A stretch of DNA of 44,816 nucleotides from UBA5070 sp039798065 (GCA_039798065.1 JBDKGS010000005.1:1-44816); one strand, 5' to 3'. Positions 8,724 through 18,024 are shown, counted from the first letter of the stretch. The notes: a model not told the origin generated them from the sequence alone. Numbers and translations are program-made.

Positions 8724-8999
8724 ATGGTCGCACCTGTACAGCCCGAAGGCGAAAACGCCATCAACATCGAACTCGGCGAAAAAGAAGCCGAAGGCATCTA
8801 TTCCAACCTGGTTCTGGTGAGCCATAGCCCGCACGAATTCGTGATCGACTTCGCGCGCATGCTGCCGGGCGTCCCCAAGGCCAAGGTGGGTGCGCGCATC
8901 ATCGTGGCGCCATCGCACATGCAGGCGCTCATCAGCACGCTGCAGGACAACCTCTCCCGCTTCGAACGCGCCTTCGGGCCGGTGCAGCGGAGGGGATAG
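8724..8999 (+). CDS. DUF3467-family small protein
   Basis: 91 residues with a GGAG three bases before the ATG. The sequence IYSNLVLVSHSPHEFVIDFARMLPG, then AKVGARIIVAPSHMQALISTL, matches the DUF3467 pattern of short bacterial and archaeal proteins of unknown function. It follows the second TIGR02147 gene by 11 bp and is probably the last gene of that operon. No signal peptide or membrane segment; cytosolic. Confidence 0.75.
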   Translation: MVAPVQPEGENAINIELGEKEAEGIYSNLVLVSHSPHEFVIDFARMLPGVPKAKVGARIIVAPSHMQALISTLQDNLSRFERAFGPVQRRG

Positions 9000-9005
9000 A
9001 ACGGG

Positions 9006-9983
9006 TCAGTCCTTCCTGGACCAGCTCCAGAGGAAGGCGGCAGCCCAGTTGGAATGCATGGTGGCGATCGCCAAGGGAACGCCCACCACCATGGATGGCG
9101 AATGGTGCCGGATCGCTTGGCCGATTCCCACCAAGGCGAGCAAACCCGCGTAGAGGATGGCGAAGAACGCCACCCCGATCCAGATCGGATGGAAGACGAT
9201 TCCTGTCAAAACCGCCAGGACGGCGACCGCCAACGCCGCTGGGGGCAGAAATTGTCGCCAACGCAAGGTTTCGGGAAACCGCTTGGCCATGCGCGCCTTC
9301 CAGTAACCGTAGCGCCAATATTGACGCCTCAAGCCGCCAAACGTCGCGGGGGGATAATAGCGCGTCCGGTACGATGGATCGAGCCAGATGCGACCACCCG
9401 CCTTGCGGACCCGGCTGTTGAACTCGTAGTCTTCGTTGGCGAGCAACGTCTCGTCGTACCCGCCAACCCTTTCGATCCAATCCTTGCGAAACGCGCAAAA
9501 CGCGATGGTATCGACTTCCTGCGCCTGCGTCGAGAACCGGAAATGGGAGTCGCCGACGCCCACCGGATGCGACACCGCCGCCACGATGCTGCGCGCGAAC
9601 CAGGAGTCGTCTCTCGAAACGACCTCCAGACCGCCACCGACCATGTCGCCTTTGCCTTCTTGGAGCATGTTCACGCAGGCGTCCAGGTAGCCTGGCGCCG
9701 GCGAGGAATGCCCATCCAGGCGCATGAGGATCTCGCCCGTCGACGCGGAGATGGCCCGATTCAATCCCGCCGGAATGATCCGGGCCGGGTTTTCCACCAA
9801 GATCACCGTGTGCTCGGGATGCATGGCCTGGTAGGCCGCGATGACTTGACGGGTTCCGTCCGTGGAGCCGCCATCGGCCACGATCGTTTCCAATCGATCC
9901 AAAGGATATCCCTGCTTCCCGATCGCATCGAGAAGTCCGTGGATGGTCGCCTGCTCGTTCAAGCACGGAACCAGGATGGACAA
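9006..9983 (-). CDS. Glycosyltransferase family 2, ExoA-like, with C-terminal membrane helices
   Basis: 325 residues from a TTG start: there is no in-frame ATG between this codon and the upstream stop, and the first residues SILVPCLNEQATI are the standard GT2 opening. GT2 marks are VADGGSTDGT (residues 35-44), MRLDGHSSPAPGYLDA (DxH/DxD-type metal site), and NEDYEFNSRVRKAGG near the acceptor loop. RRQYWRYGYWKARM and two or three hydrophobic segments near the C-terminus match ExoA-type enzymes that add sugars to lipid-linked intermediates at the inner membrane. Divergent from the GT4 gene, at the edge of the polysaccharide locus. Donor and acceptor sugars cannot be read from sequence. Confidence 0.85.
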   Translation of the reverse strand: MSILVPCLNEQATIHGLLDAIGKQGYPLDRLETIVADGGSTDGTRQVIAAYQAMHPEHTVILVENPARIIPAGLNRAISASTGEILMRLDGHSSPAPGYLDACVNMLQEGKGDMVGGGLEVVSRDDSWFARSIVAAVSHPVGVGDSHFRFSTQAQEVDTIAFCAFRKDWIERVGGYDETLLANEDYEFNSRVRKAGGRIWLDPSYRTRYYPPATFGGLRRQYWRYGYWKARMAKRFPETLRWRQFLPPAALAVAVLAVLTGIVFHPIWIGVAFFAILYAGLLALVGIGQAIRHHSPSMVVGVPLAIATMHSNWAAAFLWSWSRKD

Positions 9984-10117
9984 TTTTGGTCTAGCCAGTG
10001 AAAGCTCCGCTCAGCAACTGGTGGCACCGGGATTTGGAGCCTCCAGAGACAAATATGGCAACCCGTTTGCCTCCCGGGAAACCCACCTGGGCAATTGGGC
10101 GACTAATTTTGGTTGCA
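9984..10117. promoter_or_regulatory. Divergent region between the GT2 and GT4 genes
   Basis: 134 bp between the TTG of the leftward GT2 and the preferred ATG of the rightward GT4. In-frame alternative starts for the GT4 gene at GTG 9998 and ATG 10055 fall here. Translation from 9998 would add 40 residues of low-complexity sequence before the conserved N-terminus, so I treat most of this stretch as promoter and leader. No convincing -35/-10 pair was found. Confidence 0.35.
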
Positions 10118-11281
10118 ATGGGCTCAACCCCTCGACATCCTCCCGTCCGGGTCGGGCATCTGCTGACATCCCTGTGGCCGGGTGGCATCGAGCAGTTCGT
10201 GCTTTCGCTGGCGACAGGCCTGCCCAAGGATGGCTTCCAGACGCGGATCTATTCGTGGATGGGTGACGACCCGTGGGCGGAGGAATTCCGTTCACGCAAA
10301 ATCCCCGTATTCGCGACGCGCGGCCCAAACCGCTTTCGTTCCCCGCTGGATGCGTTTCGGCTCACCAAGGCGTGGCTCCAACTGGCCGCCCAACTGAAAC
10401 GCGACCGCATCGACATCCTGCATACGCACGATTTCTTTCCTGCGCTGGTGGGCCGCACAGCGTCCCGCATGGCTGGCGTCCCCGCGCGCGTCACCACGTT
10501 GCACAATCTCTACGAGTGGTGGCCGAAGTGGGCCTTCGCCGCCAACAGGCTCCTGGCCGGCCAGACAACCGCGATCACCTGCGTGTCGGAATCCGTCCGG
10601 CAATTCATGATCCAGCACGAAGGCCTGGCACCCGAGCGCTACACGACCATCCTGAACGGCGTGGACGAAGACAGATTCCGTCCGAACATGGACGCGCGAG
10701 CGGAAATCCGCCGCGAACTCGACATCAAGGACGGCGAAATCCTGATCGGAAGCGTGGGCTCCATCACCACGCGCAAGGCGCAGTGGATCCTGGCCAAGGC
10801 GGTCGCACCGCTGATCGCAAGCGGCATTCCCGTGCAGGTGCGGATCTGGGGCGCCAACGGCAGCAACCCCCAGCATGCCGAGCAGGAGCTGATGGCGCTG
10901 GTGGGACAACTCGGGATTGGCGACAGATTCCGTCTACTCCCTCCTCGCAGGGACATCGAGCGCGTCTACACCGCGATGGACATCCATTGCATGACGTCCA
11001 TCGCCGAAGGCTTGAGCCTGGCCTCGGTGGAGGCCATGATGTGCGGCGTCGTGCCGGTGTATTCCGACATCGGGCCGTTCCGCGAGGTGGTGGACGCAAA
11101 CACAGGTTTCCTGTTCAAGAGCGAAGATCCGGCGGACCTGGAAAGGACACTGAGAGTCGCGCTTTCCCGCGAATCCCTAGCCGGAATCGCCTTGGCCGCT
11201 CGTTCCGCCGCGGTGGTCCGATTCGGCCAGACGCGCATGGTGGCCGAGTACGCGAAGATCTACGCGTCCTGCGCCAAGTGA
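10118..11281 (+). CDS. Glycosyltransferase family 4 (GT-B fold)
   Basis: 387 residues from the ATG at 10118, chosen because VRVGHLLTSLWPGGIEQFV is the usual start of the family; ATG 10055 and GTG 9998 are longer in-frame options. Features seen: the N-terminal Gly-rich loop (WPGGIEQ), ILHTHDFFPALVGRTASR, NGVDEDRFRP (the common hinge motif), and the C-terminal nucleotide-sugar site EGLSLASVEAMMCGVVPVYS, with the first Glu and the E of EAM in the expected EX7E positions. It is cytosolic and uses an NDP-sugar donor to extend a polysaccharide repeat unit. Its stop overlaps the start of the next GT2 gene (GTGA). Confidence 0.87.
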   Translation: MGSTPRHPPVRVGHLLTSLWPGGIEQFVLSLATGLPKDGFQTRIYSWMGDDPWAEEFRSRKIPVFATRGPNRFRSPLDAFRLTKAWLQLAAQLKRDRIDILHTHDFFPALVGRTASRMAGVPARVTTLHNLYEWWPKWAFAANRLLAGQTTAITCVSESVRQFMIQHEGLAPERYTTILNGVDEDRFRPNMDARAEIRRELDIKDGEILIGSVGSITTRKAQWILAKAVAPLIASGIPVQVRIWGANGSNPQHAEQELMALVGQLGIGDRFRLLPPRRDIERVYTAMDIHCMTSIAEGLSLASVEAMMCGVVPVYSDIGPFREVVDANTGFLFKSEDPADLERTLRVALSRESLAGIALAARSAAVVRFGQTRMVAEYAKIYASCAK

Positions 11282-12261
11282 CTTCGGCTCCTGATTCCGT
11301 CGCGCTGCTGGTTCTCACCTATGGCGCTCGAGCGCACCTGCTCGGCCGTGTGCTGGACGCCGCCAAGAATGGCTCCGTCGCCCCCGCATCGATCCTGATC
11401 GTTGACAATGGCTGTCAACAGCCGGTCGCGGTCGATTCGGACGGCGCGATATCCGTCGAATGCACCCGCTCCGAAACCAATCTCGGCTCGGCGGGCGGAT
11501 ACCATCTTGGGCTGGCAAAGCTGCTGGAAAATCCAAGCTGGTCGCATGTCTGGATCCTGGACGACGACAACCTTCCCGCGAAGGGTTGTCTGGAACAATT
11601 GCTGCGGTTCCAGAAGGGGCTTGCGGAAGGCTCGATCGGCATCGCGCATCGCCCCGACCGCCGCGAATTCCTGGAGTTGGTGCGCAATGGCGGACAATTT
11701 CCGCCGCGTCCGCACAGCTACCAGGCGTTTTCGGTTCGGGATCTGATGCGCGGACGTTTCCGCAAGGCCCCGACTCCGATCGGCGAATCCATCCCCATGT
11801 TCGCGTTCGGCTACGGCGGCGCGCTGGTCCCCAGGGCCGCCCTGCAAGACGGAAATTGTCTTCCCGATCCACGCCTGTTCCTGTACCACGACGACTCCGA
11901 TTGGTCCTGGCGGTTGGGCAAGGCCGGCTTCCACGCCTTCCTGTGCCAAAGCGCAACCATCGAGGACATCGACGCCCCCTGGGGTGGATTCGTGCGCAAC
12001 GGCGCGAGCCCCTTGTTCTCGAAGCAGACCGATCCGCGCAAGCTCTGGTACTCGCTGCGAAACCGCGCCTGGCTGGAGCGGAACATGGGCTTTGCGGGGC
12101 TGCGCCACGACATCAACGCCGCTCTGTGGATCGCCTTGATGTCGATGCGCACCTTCCTGGCCGAACGATCGCCGCGACAGATTCTGACAAGAACACGGAT
12201 CGCCTGGCGCGCCTACCGGACGGGCGACGCGGGACGGCTGGACCCCTGGCCGTTCGGCTAG
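11278..12261 (+). CDS. Glycosyltransferase family 2, GlfT/rhamnosyltransferase-like
   Basis: 327 residues from a GTG whose last two bases form the stop of the preceding gene (GTGA), so translation is probably coupled. GT2 marks: LLVLTYGARAHLLGRV, ILIVDNG, TNLGSAGGYHLGL and the metal-binding WILDDDNLP. The LGSAGGYHLG block is typical of the galactofuranosyl/rhamnosyl subgroup. YHDDSDWSWRLGKAGF corresponds to the catalytic (D/E)D-x-(D/E) loop with the following W-RL. It is the terminal gene of a two-gene unit and runs tail to tail with the gene at 12263. Confidence 0.82.
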   Translation: MTSAPDSVALLVLTYGARAHLLGRVLDAAKNGSVAPASILIVDNGCQQPVAVDSDGAISVECTRSETNLGSAGGYHLGLAKLLENPSWSHVWILDDDNLPAKGCLEQLLRFQKGLAEGSIGIAHRPDRREFLELVRNGGQFPPRPHSYQAFSVRDLMRGRFRKAPTPIGESIPMFAFGYGGALVPRAALQDGNCLPDPRLFLYHDDSDWSWRLGKAGFHAFLCQSATIEDIDAPWGGFVRNGASPLFSKQTDPRKLWYSLRNRAWLERNMGFAGLRHDINAALWIALMSMRTFLAERSPRQILTRTRIAWRAYRTGDAGRLDPWPFG

Positions 12262-12262
12262 A

Positions 12263-13504
12263 CTAGGCCAGCAAGTAGCGAACCGCGTCCAAGATACCGG
12301 GCCGAAGCCCCTTGTACCGAAACGATCCGGGGTCTTCGAGCGCATCCAGGAAGGGTGACAGATTCCGACTCCAACGCAACTCGTCGGCCAGCCCGGCGGC
12401 CTTGGCACCCATGTTCGACGCCAACGTCGCGTCGCTGAAAAGCCGTTCGATCGCATCGGCGAGATCCTGCGGAGATCCGGCCTTCACGCGCAACGCCCCA
12501 CCTGCGGACTCCATGCGCGATCCGAGCGGATCCTTCCCCGAAACCACCAGAGGCTTGCCTGCCCACAACAGATCCAGGTAGCGTGTGCGCCAGCTCGACA
12601 ACGCTTCGAGCGAATCGGGGTTGGTCAAGATTCCCGCACGGCAATGCTCCAGCCACGGCGCGAGCCCGTCGGGCGAAACCGACACGTCGTTGAAGAAGAT
12701 CGACGTTCCCAGCAATCCCGCTTCGCGCGCCTTGGATTCCACCTTCCGTACCGGATCGTCTTCGCTGGCGCGTTCGCTGCGATTGGATCCGGAAAGGAAG
12801 AACAGCTTCGCCTTCGATCCCCGCTGCGACAAAATTTGGAACGCACCCACGAGCGTATCGTGATCGAACCAGTTCCAGAGGCTTCCGCCCCAAAGGAAGA
12901 CAGGATCTGTCTGGAGCGAGGCGGGATACGGATTCGCCGCGCCTCTGGGAAATGGCTCTTCACGCACTCCCATGGGCACTTCCGCAACCCGACGCGTGAG
13001 GGAATCGGCCAATCCACCTCGCGCCCAATCGCGCTCGGAAAGGAACATCCCCGCGACAACCATCCACTGCTCCATGCACGAGACCTGGATGGTCTCGGCA
13101 CGCATGGCGTGCAGCAGATACCGATGGCGGAGCTTGGCACGCTCCACATCGCGGGCCTTGCCCGGAGTCCTGGCCCAAAGCGCCATCTGCTCGGTGGCGG
13201 TCACGCAGTAGAGATCCAGATGGAACGGCAACCCCGAACGCAACAGCTTCCAGGCGATGGGCGCCGGAAGATACGGCCCGAACACCAGGCCGTCGCCCGG
13301 ACGGACTTTGTCAAGATCGAGATTGGCCAGATCGTGCAGCATGACGGAATCCGGCAGCGGATTCGATTCGGGCGAAAGCACGGCGACATGGACTTCGTGC
13401 CCCCGGGCGGCAGCGGCGGCAGCCATCTCGCGGATGCGCATGGCGGGGCCGAGCAATCCTTTGCCGAAGGCGTGGCCAGCAAGGATCCAGACCTTGCGTT
13501 TCAC
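12263..13504 (-). CDS. GT-B-type glycosyltransferase, local paralogue 1 of 3
   Basis: 413 residues from a GTG start at 13504, which overlaps the TGA of the methyltransferase gene (GTGA). Without an obvious early catalytic motif, the call rests on the C-terminal half: FLWGGSLWNWFDHDTLVGAF, GLAPWLEHCRAGILTNPDSLEA, then SSWRTRYLDLLWAGKPLVVS, which has the layout of a GT-B nucleotide-sugar domain. The same blocks recur in the products at 16743 and 18025, so the three genes form a local family. The first residues KRKVWILAGHAFGKGLLGPAMR correspond to the VHILTRERFGKLLLGPQIR of the second copy. Likely cytosolic and involved in assembling the same glycan. Confidence 0.75.
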   Translation of the reverse strand: MKRKVWILAGHAFGKGLLGPAMRIREMAAAAAARGHEVHVAVLSPESNPLPDSVMLHDLANLDLDKVRPGDGLVFGPYLPAPIAWKLLRSGLPFHLDLYCVTATEQMALWARTPGKARDVERAKLRHRYLLHAMRAETIQVSCMEQWMVVAGMFLSERDWARGGLADSLTRRVAEVPMGVREEPFPRGAANPYPASLQTDPVFLWGGSLWNWFDHDTLVGAFQILSQRGSKAKLFFLSGSNRSERASEDDPVRKVESKAREAGLLGTSIFFNDVSVSPDGLAPWLEHCRAGILTNPDSLEALSSWRTRYLDLLWAGKPLVVSGKDPLGSRMESAGGALRVKAGSPQDLADAIERLFSDATLASNMGAKAAGLADELRWSRNLSPFLDALEDPGSFRYKGLRPGILDAVRYLLA

Positions 13505-14292
13505 TCCGACAGACCTAGGCAGACCGAGAACTCGGAACCCGAAGCCACGATTTCTCCGACGATATCCATCTTCAGGTACCCGAGTCTTCTCAAATCGTCG
13601 AGGAGCGCCCGGAAGGAATCCGGAGTGAATCGCCAGACGTGGATGTCCTTGTATTGCCCCTCGCGAGCCGCCGTGAAGGCATCCACGACTTCGGCGGTCG
13701 TGTGGATCCGCGCATAGGCACCCGGCCACCACCACGCCCAGGCGAGCCGTCCGCCCTTGGTCACGGCCCGCAGATGGTGCTCGGCAACTGCACCGGGCGT
13801 GGGCCGAACATCGACTCGAAGGTGGGCATCGACCACCTCGCCGCTACCGGATGGAAATCGTCCACGGTCGAACACGCGACGGCAATCGGGGGCCACCAGA
13901 TACAGGCGCCCCTTCGAACGCAGCAGTCCGCGGCACTCTCCCAAGAACCGGACAAGATCCGGCACGTGTTCGATCACATGGCTGGCGATGATCCAATCGA
14001 ACTTTGCTTCGCCGACGACCTCCGAATACGCTTCGCCATTCCATATGAAGTCCACGGCTTCGATTCGAGAGACATCGACACCGGGATGCCCCTGGTATTT
14101 TCGGCGCAAGCCATCCTGATCCATATGGTCGAGGATCTTCACGCGGAAGCCTTCGCGCTTGGTGGCGATCCCGTTGTGGCACGGACCGATTTCCAAGCCC
14201 TCGCCGGAGGCATCCAGCAGACGAAAAATCGTTCTGTTTCTGCGGCCGCGCTGGAATGCTTCCAGCGGTTCCTTGATCCATTTGGGGAGCAT
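13501..14292 (-). CDS. Class I SAM-dependent methyltransferase
   Basis: 263 residues. The SAM-binding motif I appears as GLEIGPCHNGI near residue 31-42, the acidic loop as KILDHMD, and motif post-I/II as FDWIIASHVIEHVPDLVRFL followed by LLRSKGRLYLVAPD. The rest (VDVRPTPGAVAEHHLRAV, WRFTPDSFRALL) is family-specific. In a polysaccharide locus such enzymes usually methylate a sugar or terminate chains, but the substrate is not evident. Its stop overlaps the next gene's GTG start, and the second methyltransferase lies just upstream on the same strand. Confidence 0.8.
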   Translation of the reverse strand: MLPKWIKEPLEAFQRGRRNRTIFRLLDASGEGLEIGPCHNGIATKREGFRVKILDHMDQDGLRRKYQGHPGVDVSRIEAVDFIWNGEAYSEVVGEAKFDWIIASHVIEHVPDLVRFLGECRGLLRSKGRLYLVAPDCRRVFDRGRFPSGSGEVVDAHLRVDVRPTPGAVAEHHLRAVTKGGRLAWAWWWPGAYARIHTTAEVVDAFTAAREGQYKDIHVWRFTPDSFRALLDDLRRLGYLKMDIVGEIVASGSEFSVCLGLSE

Positions 14293-14315
14293 GGCGAACC
14301 TTCGAAAAGGTTGAA

Positions 14316-15188
14316 TCAGATCTTGCGGAAGGACGCGAGGATGCTAGGCCCGTGATTGTGTTCGAGATCTTCGTCCAACTCGATGCGAAATCCGGAAGCT
14401 GCGGCGGCATTGATCAGACCTTCGCGCGTCATCCACTCGCTGTAGCTCGAATTCCCTCCAAAAAAGCCTTTGGCGAAGATGCTCGCGCCATATTCGTGCC
14501 GGTGCAAGGTTGTGGATGTTCCGTCCGGGAGCGACACAGCCCTCTGTGTGGAAAATCGCCCTTGGAGCGCCGGAAATTCTGCCACGGCGGGAGACCAGTA
14601 ATGCGTCCATAGAAGGAGTCGCCCGCCTGGCTTCACCCGAGGTCCAGCCAGTTCGAAGAGCTTCTGGGGGTCCCGCAGGTGGTAAACGATGCCGATCGCG
14701 AGGAGGATGTCGTAGTTGTCGACGCTTGCCTGGAGATGCCCGTATACATCTCCCAGGAGGAACGAAGTCCGCTTCAGTCCCATGATCTCCTTGGTCACAA
14801 GGCATTTCAGGTAGGCTCGCGAATTCGCTTCGACAGCACACACCGATCGCGCGCCCATCCGTTCGAGCATGCAGGAATGAGCGCCCTCCAGTGGTCCGAG
14901 CTCGAGGACATCCAGCCCTTCGACGGATTCCCCATGGATCAACCGAAGAACACGGTCGTCTTCGAACAATGGGGAATTGCCGGACACGACGCCTTCCAAC
15001 GGAATTTTCGCACCCCATTCGCCCTTGAATATATCGACCGCCGACTGCGGAGCCGGGCGGTTCGTGACAAAATGCGATGGATATCCACCATGCTGCCACG
15101 AGCGGATCGCAAAGGACAATTTTCTACGCAGAACATTGATCATCTGGTATCGGCCTCGTCTGGAACGGAAGGCACTAGAAAGTAGCAT
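14316..15188 (-). CDS. Class I SAM-dependent methyltransferase (DUF1698/CmoB-like fold)
   Basis: 290 residues from the ATG at 15188, preferred because AAAGGTG sits six bases upstream. ATG 15230 (14 residues longer) and ATG 15143 (MINVLRRKLSF) are alternatives. Motif I is GLDVLELGPLEGAHSCMLER, followed by CAVEANSRAYLKC, DILLAIGIVYHLRDPQKLFEL and PGGRLLLWTHYW. The YHLRDP block is typical of methyltransferases annotated near DUF1698. Substrate unknown; by context a sugar or lipid-linked glycan. A region with SYSEWMTREGLINAAAASGF near the C-terminus resembles the usual last strand and helix. It reads away from the flippase gene at 15268. Confidence 0.78.
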   Translation of the reverse strand: MLLSSAFRSRRGRYQMINVLRRKLSFAIRSWQHGGYPSHFVTNRPAPQSAVDIFKGEWGAKIPLEGVVSGNSPLFEDDRVLRLIHGESVEGLDVLELGPLEGAHSCMLERMGARSVCAVEANSRAYLKCLVTKEIMGLKRTSFLLGDVYGHLQASVDNYDILLAIGIVYHLRDPQKLFELAGPRVKPGGRLLLWTHYWSPAVAEFPALQGRFSTQRAVSLPDGTSTTLHRHEYGASIFAKGFFGGNSSYSEWMTREGLINAAAASGFRIELDEDLEHNHGPSILASFRKI

Positions 15189-15267
15189 CGAACACACCTT
15201 TGGTTGCGCGTTCCTAAGTTTGCTCAACAATGGACGACACCTCGCTTCGGCATAACTTCCACTCAGC

Positions 15268-16746
15268 GTGTATCGATTGAACGAGGCTCATTCCAGCCGT
15301 TCCCTGGTTGCAAACGCGGCATGGTCGCTCGTTGGGCATGTGCTGCCGCTCTCCGTCGCGATTGTTTCCGTACCGATGCTGATCCATGCGCTCGGCAACG
15401 AGCGCTTCGGAATCCTGACCCTTTGCTGGGTGGTAGCCGGCTACTTCAACGTCCTCGATCTGGGTCTGGGTCGTTCTCTGATCCTTGCCTTTTCCCGTCT
15501 CGACAAATCCCGGGATCGCGACGAGGTATCCAAAATCTTTTGGGCGGGCTCCGCGCTTTTGGGCGGCATAGGCATCCTCACCGGTGGTGCACTCTACCTC
15601 GGCGCCGACAAACTTCCCGAACTGCTCGGAGTCTCGAGCAACTTGCAAGCCGAGGCGAGCGGAGCTTTCCGATTGGTCGCATTTTCACTTCCGGCCACCC
15701 TCCTGCTTCCTGGTCTCGCCGCGATGCCCGTCGCCTGGCAGCACCAGAAGGCATTGACTCTGATCCGTGTCCCCTCCGGGATCTTAAGCCACCTCATTCC
15801 GATCATCATGCTGCACTGGACGAATGATCTGAGACAACTCCTTTTCGCCAATCTGATCCTTCGGATCGTCATCCTCCTGGCTCAATCCGGCCTCTGCTGG
15901 TACGTATCGAACCTCGGGAGGGTCGACAGCATTCGAGGTGCCGTTCGCTCCTTGATCTCGGACGGCTCCTGGATGATGCTGACCAACATCCTGGCACCTC
16001 TTCTCATGAGCATGGATCGGTTCGTCCTAAGCCATACCTCGGGCCCCTCCTGGCTTGCCACCTATGCCCCTCCACTCGATCTCGCTACGAAGGCTTGGAC
16101 CCTCGCAGGTGTCGGATTGGCGGTGATGTTTCCTGCGATGGGACACTTCCTGGCAACAAATCGGAAGGTCGCGAACGAACTGTACGACAACCTTCTTCGC
16201 ATCATCGTTCTTTGGTCGCCTGCGGTACTGCTAACCATGGCAGGTATCGGGCGCTTCGCGATCCACTACTGGATTGGCGCCGAGTATTCCCGATCGGGTG
16301 GGATATTGCTTGCCGTGTTCTGCATCGGGATCTATTGGGGCCTGCCCGGTGGGATCTCCTTTTCCGGAGTACAAGCTTCCGGACACTCGAAACGCGCCGC
16401 AACAATTCATTTGTTCGAATTCCCGATCTACCTCGGACTCCTCTGGGTGGCTGCCAATTACGGCGGGATCTTCGGGATCGCCATCGTATGGTCCTTGCGT
16501 CACGCATGTGATTCCCTTGCGATGTACCTGGTTGCACGACGCTCTGGGTTGGAAGCAGCATTCTCGGGAACCCTTGTCCGCAGAATGCTTGCAGGATCCA
16601 GCTTGTTGGTCGTGATCGCCGTTCTGCATGCGTATTCTTCCTGGGCTGGGCTCGCATTTGCCCTGGCAACTTGCGCGATTTGGCTTGTGTTCGGCTGGAA
16701 ATCCGATCCCAGCACGGCGAATTCCATCAAGGCCAAATTCCTATGA
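15268..16746 (+). CDS. Wzx-type polysaccharide flippase
   Basis: 492 residues from a GTG start, with about 12-14 hydrophobic segments spread over the whole length. N-terminal features such as SLVANAAWSLVGHVLPLSVAIVS..PMLIHALGNERFGILTL and the LDLGLGRSLI segment match the PST/Wzx group of the MOP superfamily. It should move undecaprenyl-linked repeat units across the inner membrane. Its TGA overlaps the ATG of the next gene (ATGA), so it is coupled to the glycosyltransferase at 16743. Together with the Wzz-, Wza- and ligase/polymerase-like genes it makes a Wzx/Wzy-dependent pathway likely. I leave the symbol blank because sequence identity within this family is too low to name an orthologue. 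Confidence 0.83.
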   Translation: MYRLNEAHSSRSLVANAAWSLVGHVLPLSVAIVSVPMLIHALGNERFGILTLCWVVAGYFNVLDLGLGRSLILAFSRLDKSRDRDEVSKIFWAGSALLGGIGILTGGALYLGADKLPELLGVSSNLQAEASGAFRLVAFSLPATLLLPGLAAMPVAWQHQKALTLIRVPSGILSHLIPIIMLHWTNDLRQLLFANLILRIVILLAQSGLCWYVSNLGRVDSIRGAVRSLISDGSWMMLTNILAPLLMSMDRFVLSHTSGPSWLATYAPPLDLATKAWTLAGVGLAVMFPAMGHFLATNRKVANELYDNLLRIIVLWSPAVLLTMAGIGRFAIHYWIGAEYSRSGGILLAVFCIGIYWGLPGGISFSGVQASGHSKRAATIHLFEFPIYLGLLWVAANYGGIFGIAIVWSLRHACDSLAMYLVARRSGLEAAFSGTLVRRMLAGSSLLVVIAVLHAYSSWAGLAFALATCAIWLVFGWKSDPSTANSIKAKFL

Positions 16747-17984
16747 CGAACCGCAAGGTGCATATCCTGACTAGGGAGCGTTTCGGCAAGCTTCTGCTCG
16801 GACCCCAGATCCGCTTGGAACGCCTCGCACAGGAGTTTACTTCACAGGGATTCGAAGCTTTCATCTACGGCCATTTGTGCGGCAACGACTTCGATCATGA
16901 AAATCGGATCAAACCCCTTCGGCCAGGATTCACAAAGGATATCCAGCCTTCCGACATCGTGATCGCCTCGGAGCTATTGCAGGCTCGTCCCTGCAACGAA
17001 TTGCTCTCATCCAATCTCAGATTCCATTGGGATTGCTATGGACTCAGCCTTCCCGAAACCCTGAGCTTCCAAGGCACCTGGCCATTTTTGAAAAGCCTAG
17101 CTGATCGGCGGCGAAAGCTAGTCCGGTACCGTACCCTCGCTTCGCGTGCGGAATCCGTTTGGGTTTCAAACCAAGGGCAAGGAACATTTCTTGCCGCGTT
17201 GCTAGCTACCAGTCCATCGAGTTTCGAATCGAACGCGGCGAGTTCTTTTCCAAAGAAAACAGTCCTGGCTCCGATGGGAAGCCGGAGCGAATCTTTCCCG
17301 ATCGGCGCCCCCAATCCCTACCCAACTCCACTCCACGGTCGACCGATTTTCCTTTGGGGTGGCGGCATCTGGCCTTGGTTTGACCTCAACACCGTCTTCG
17401 ACGCTATGGCGCGCACCAAAGACGCCCCTGAAGCGCCGTGCTTGTTTTTCATCTCCGGCCGCAACGAGGCAACCTCGGACTACGATGCTCCGTTGAGCGA
17501 GGCCATCTCGCTCGCCAAATCGATGGAACTTCTCGATACGAACGTTTTCTTCAACAGCGGACGCGTCAGCTCATCGGAGCTTGCACCCTGGCTGGAGCAC
17601 TGCACTGCGGGCATCATGGGGAGCCCTGCAACGCTCGAATCAAATTTGAGTTGGCGCACACGGTACTTGGACCTGCTTTGGGCGGGCAGGCCACTTGTCG
17701 CAAGCGGCGACGATCCCCTGGCTCGTCGGATGGCGAACGAAGGAGCTGCGTTGGTCGTAGAGGCTGGAAATGGTGAGGGTCTCGCCAAATCCATTCTTCA
17801 ATACGCCTCACGGCGCCAGGAATGGCTTTCAGCATGTTCCGCATCCAAACGAGTTGCAGAGTCAACGATTTGGTCGAAGACCCTCCAACATGCTGTGCAG
17901 CGAACCATTCAAACACCACCAACCAAAAGTCGCCTTCCGGGAGTGCCGCCGATCACAAAGCTCCGGTATGTGCTCGGTATTTAG
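16743..17984 (+). CDS. GT-B-type glycosyltransferase, local paralogue 2 of 3
   Basis: 413 residues, exactly the length of the paralogue at 12263. The ATG overlaps the flippase stop (ATGA). Shared blocks: VHILTRERFGKLLLGPQIR at the start, FHWDCYGLSLPE, APMGSRSESFPIGAPNPYP, FLWGGGIWPWFDLNTVFDAM, ELAPWLEHCTAGIMGSPATLE and LSWRTRYLDLLWAGRPLVAS. The third copy at 18025 follows on the same strand. Function inferred only from the GT-B-like C-terminal half and the locus. Confidence 0.75.
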   Translation: MTNRKVHILTRERFGKLLLGPQIRLERLAQEFTSQGFEAFIYGHLCGNDFDHENRIKPLRPGFTKDIQPSDIVIASELLQARPCNELLSSNLRFHWDCYGLSLPETLSFQGTWPFLKSLADRRRKLVRYRTLASRAESVWVSNQGQGTFLAALLATSPSSFESNAASSFPKKTVLAPMGSRSESFPIGAPNPYPTPLHGRPIFLWGGGIWPWFDLNTVFDAMARTKDAPEAPCLFFISGRNEATSDYDAPLSEAISLAKSMELLDTNVFFNSGRVSSSELAPWLEHCTAGIMGSPATLESNLSWRTRYLDLLWAGRPLVASGDDPLARRMANEGAALVVEAGNGEGLAKSILQYASRRQEWLSACSASKRVAESTIWSKTLQHAVQRTIQTPPTKSRLPGVPPITKLRYVLGI

Positions 17985-18024
17985 CTCCCGGTCTAACGGG
18001 CAAAGCCTTCACCCAACTTCCAAA

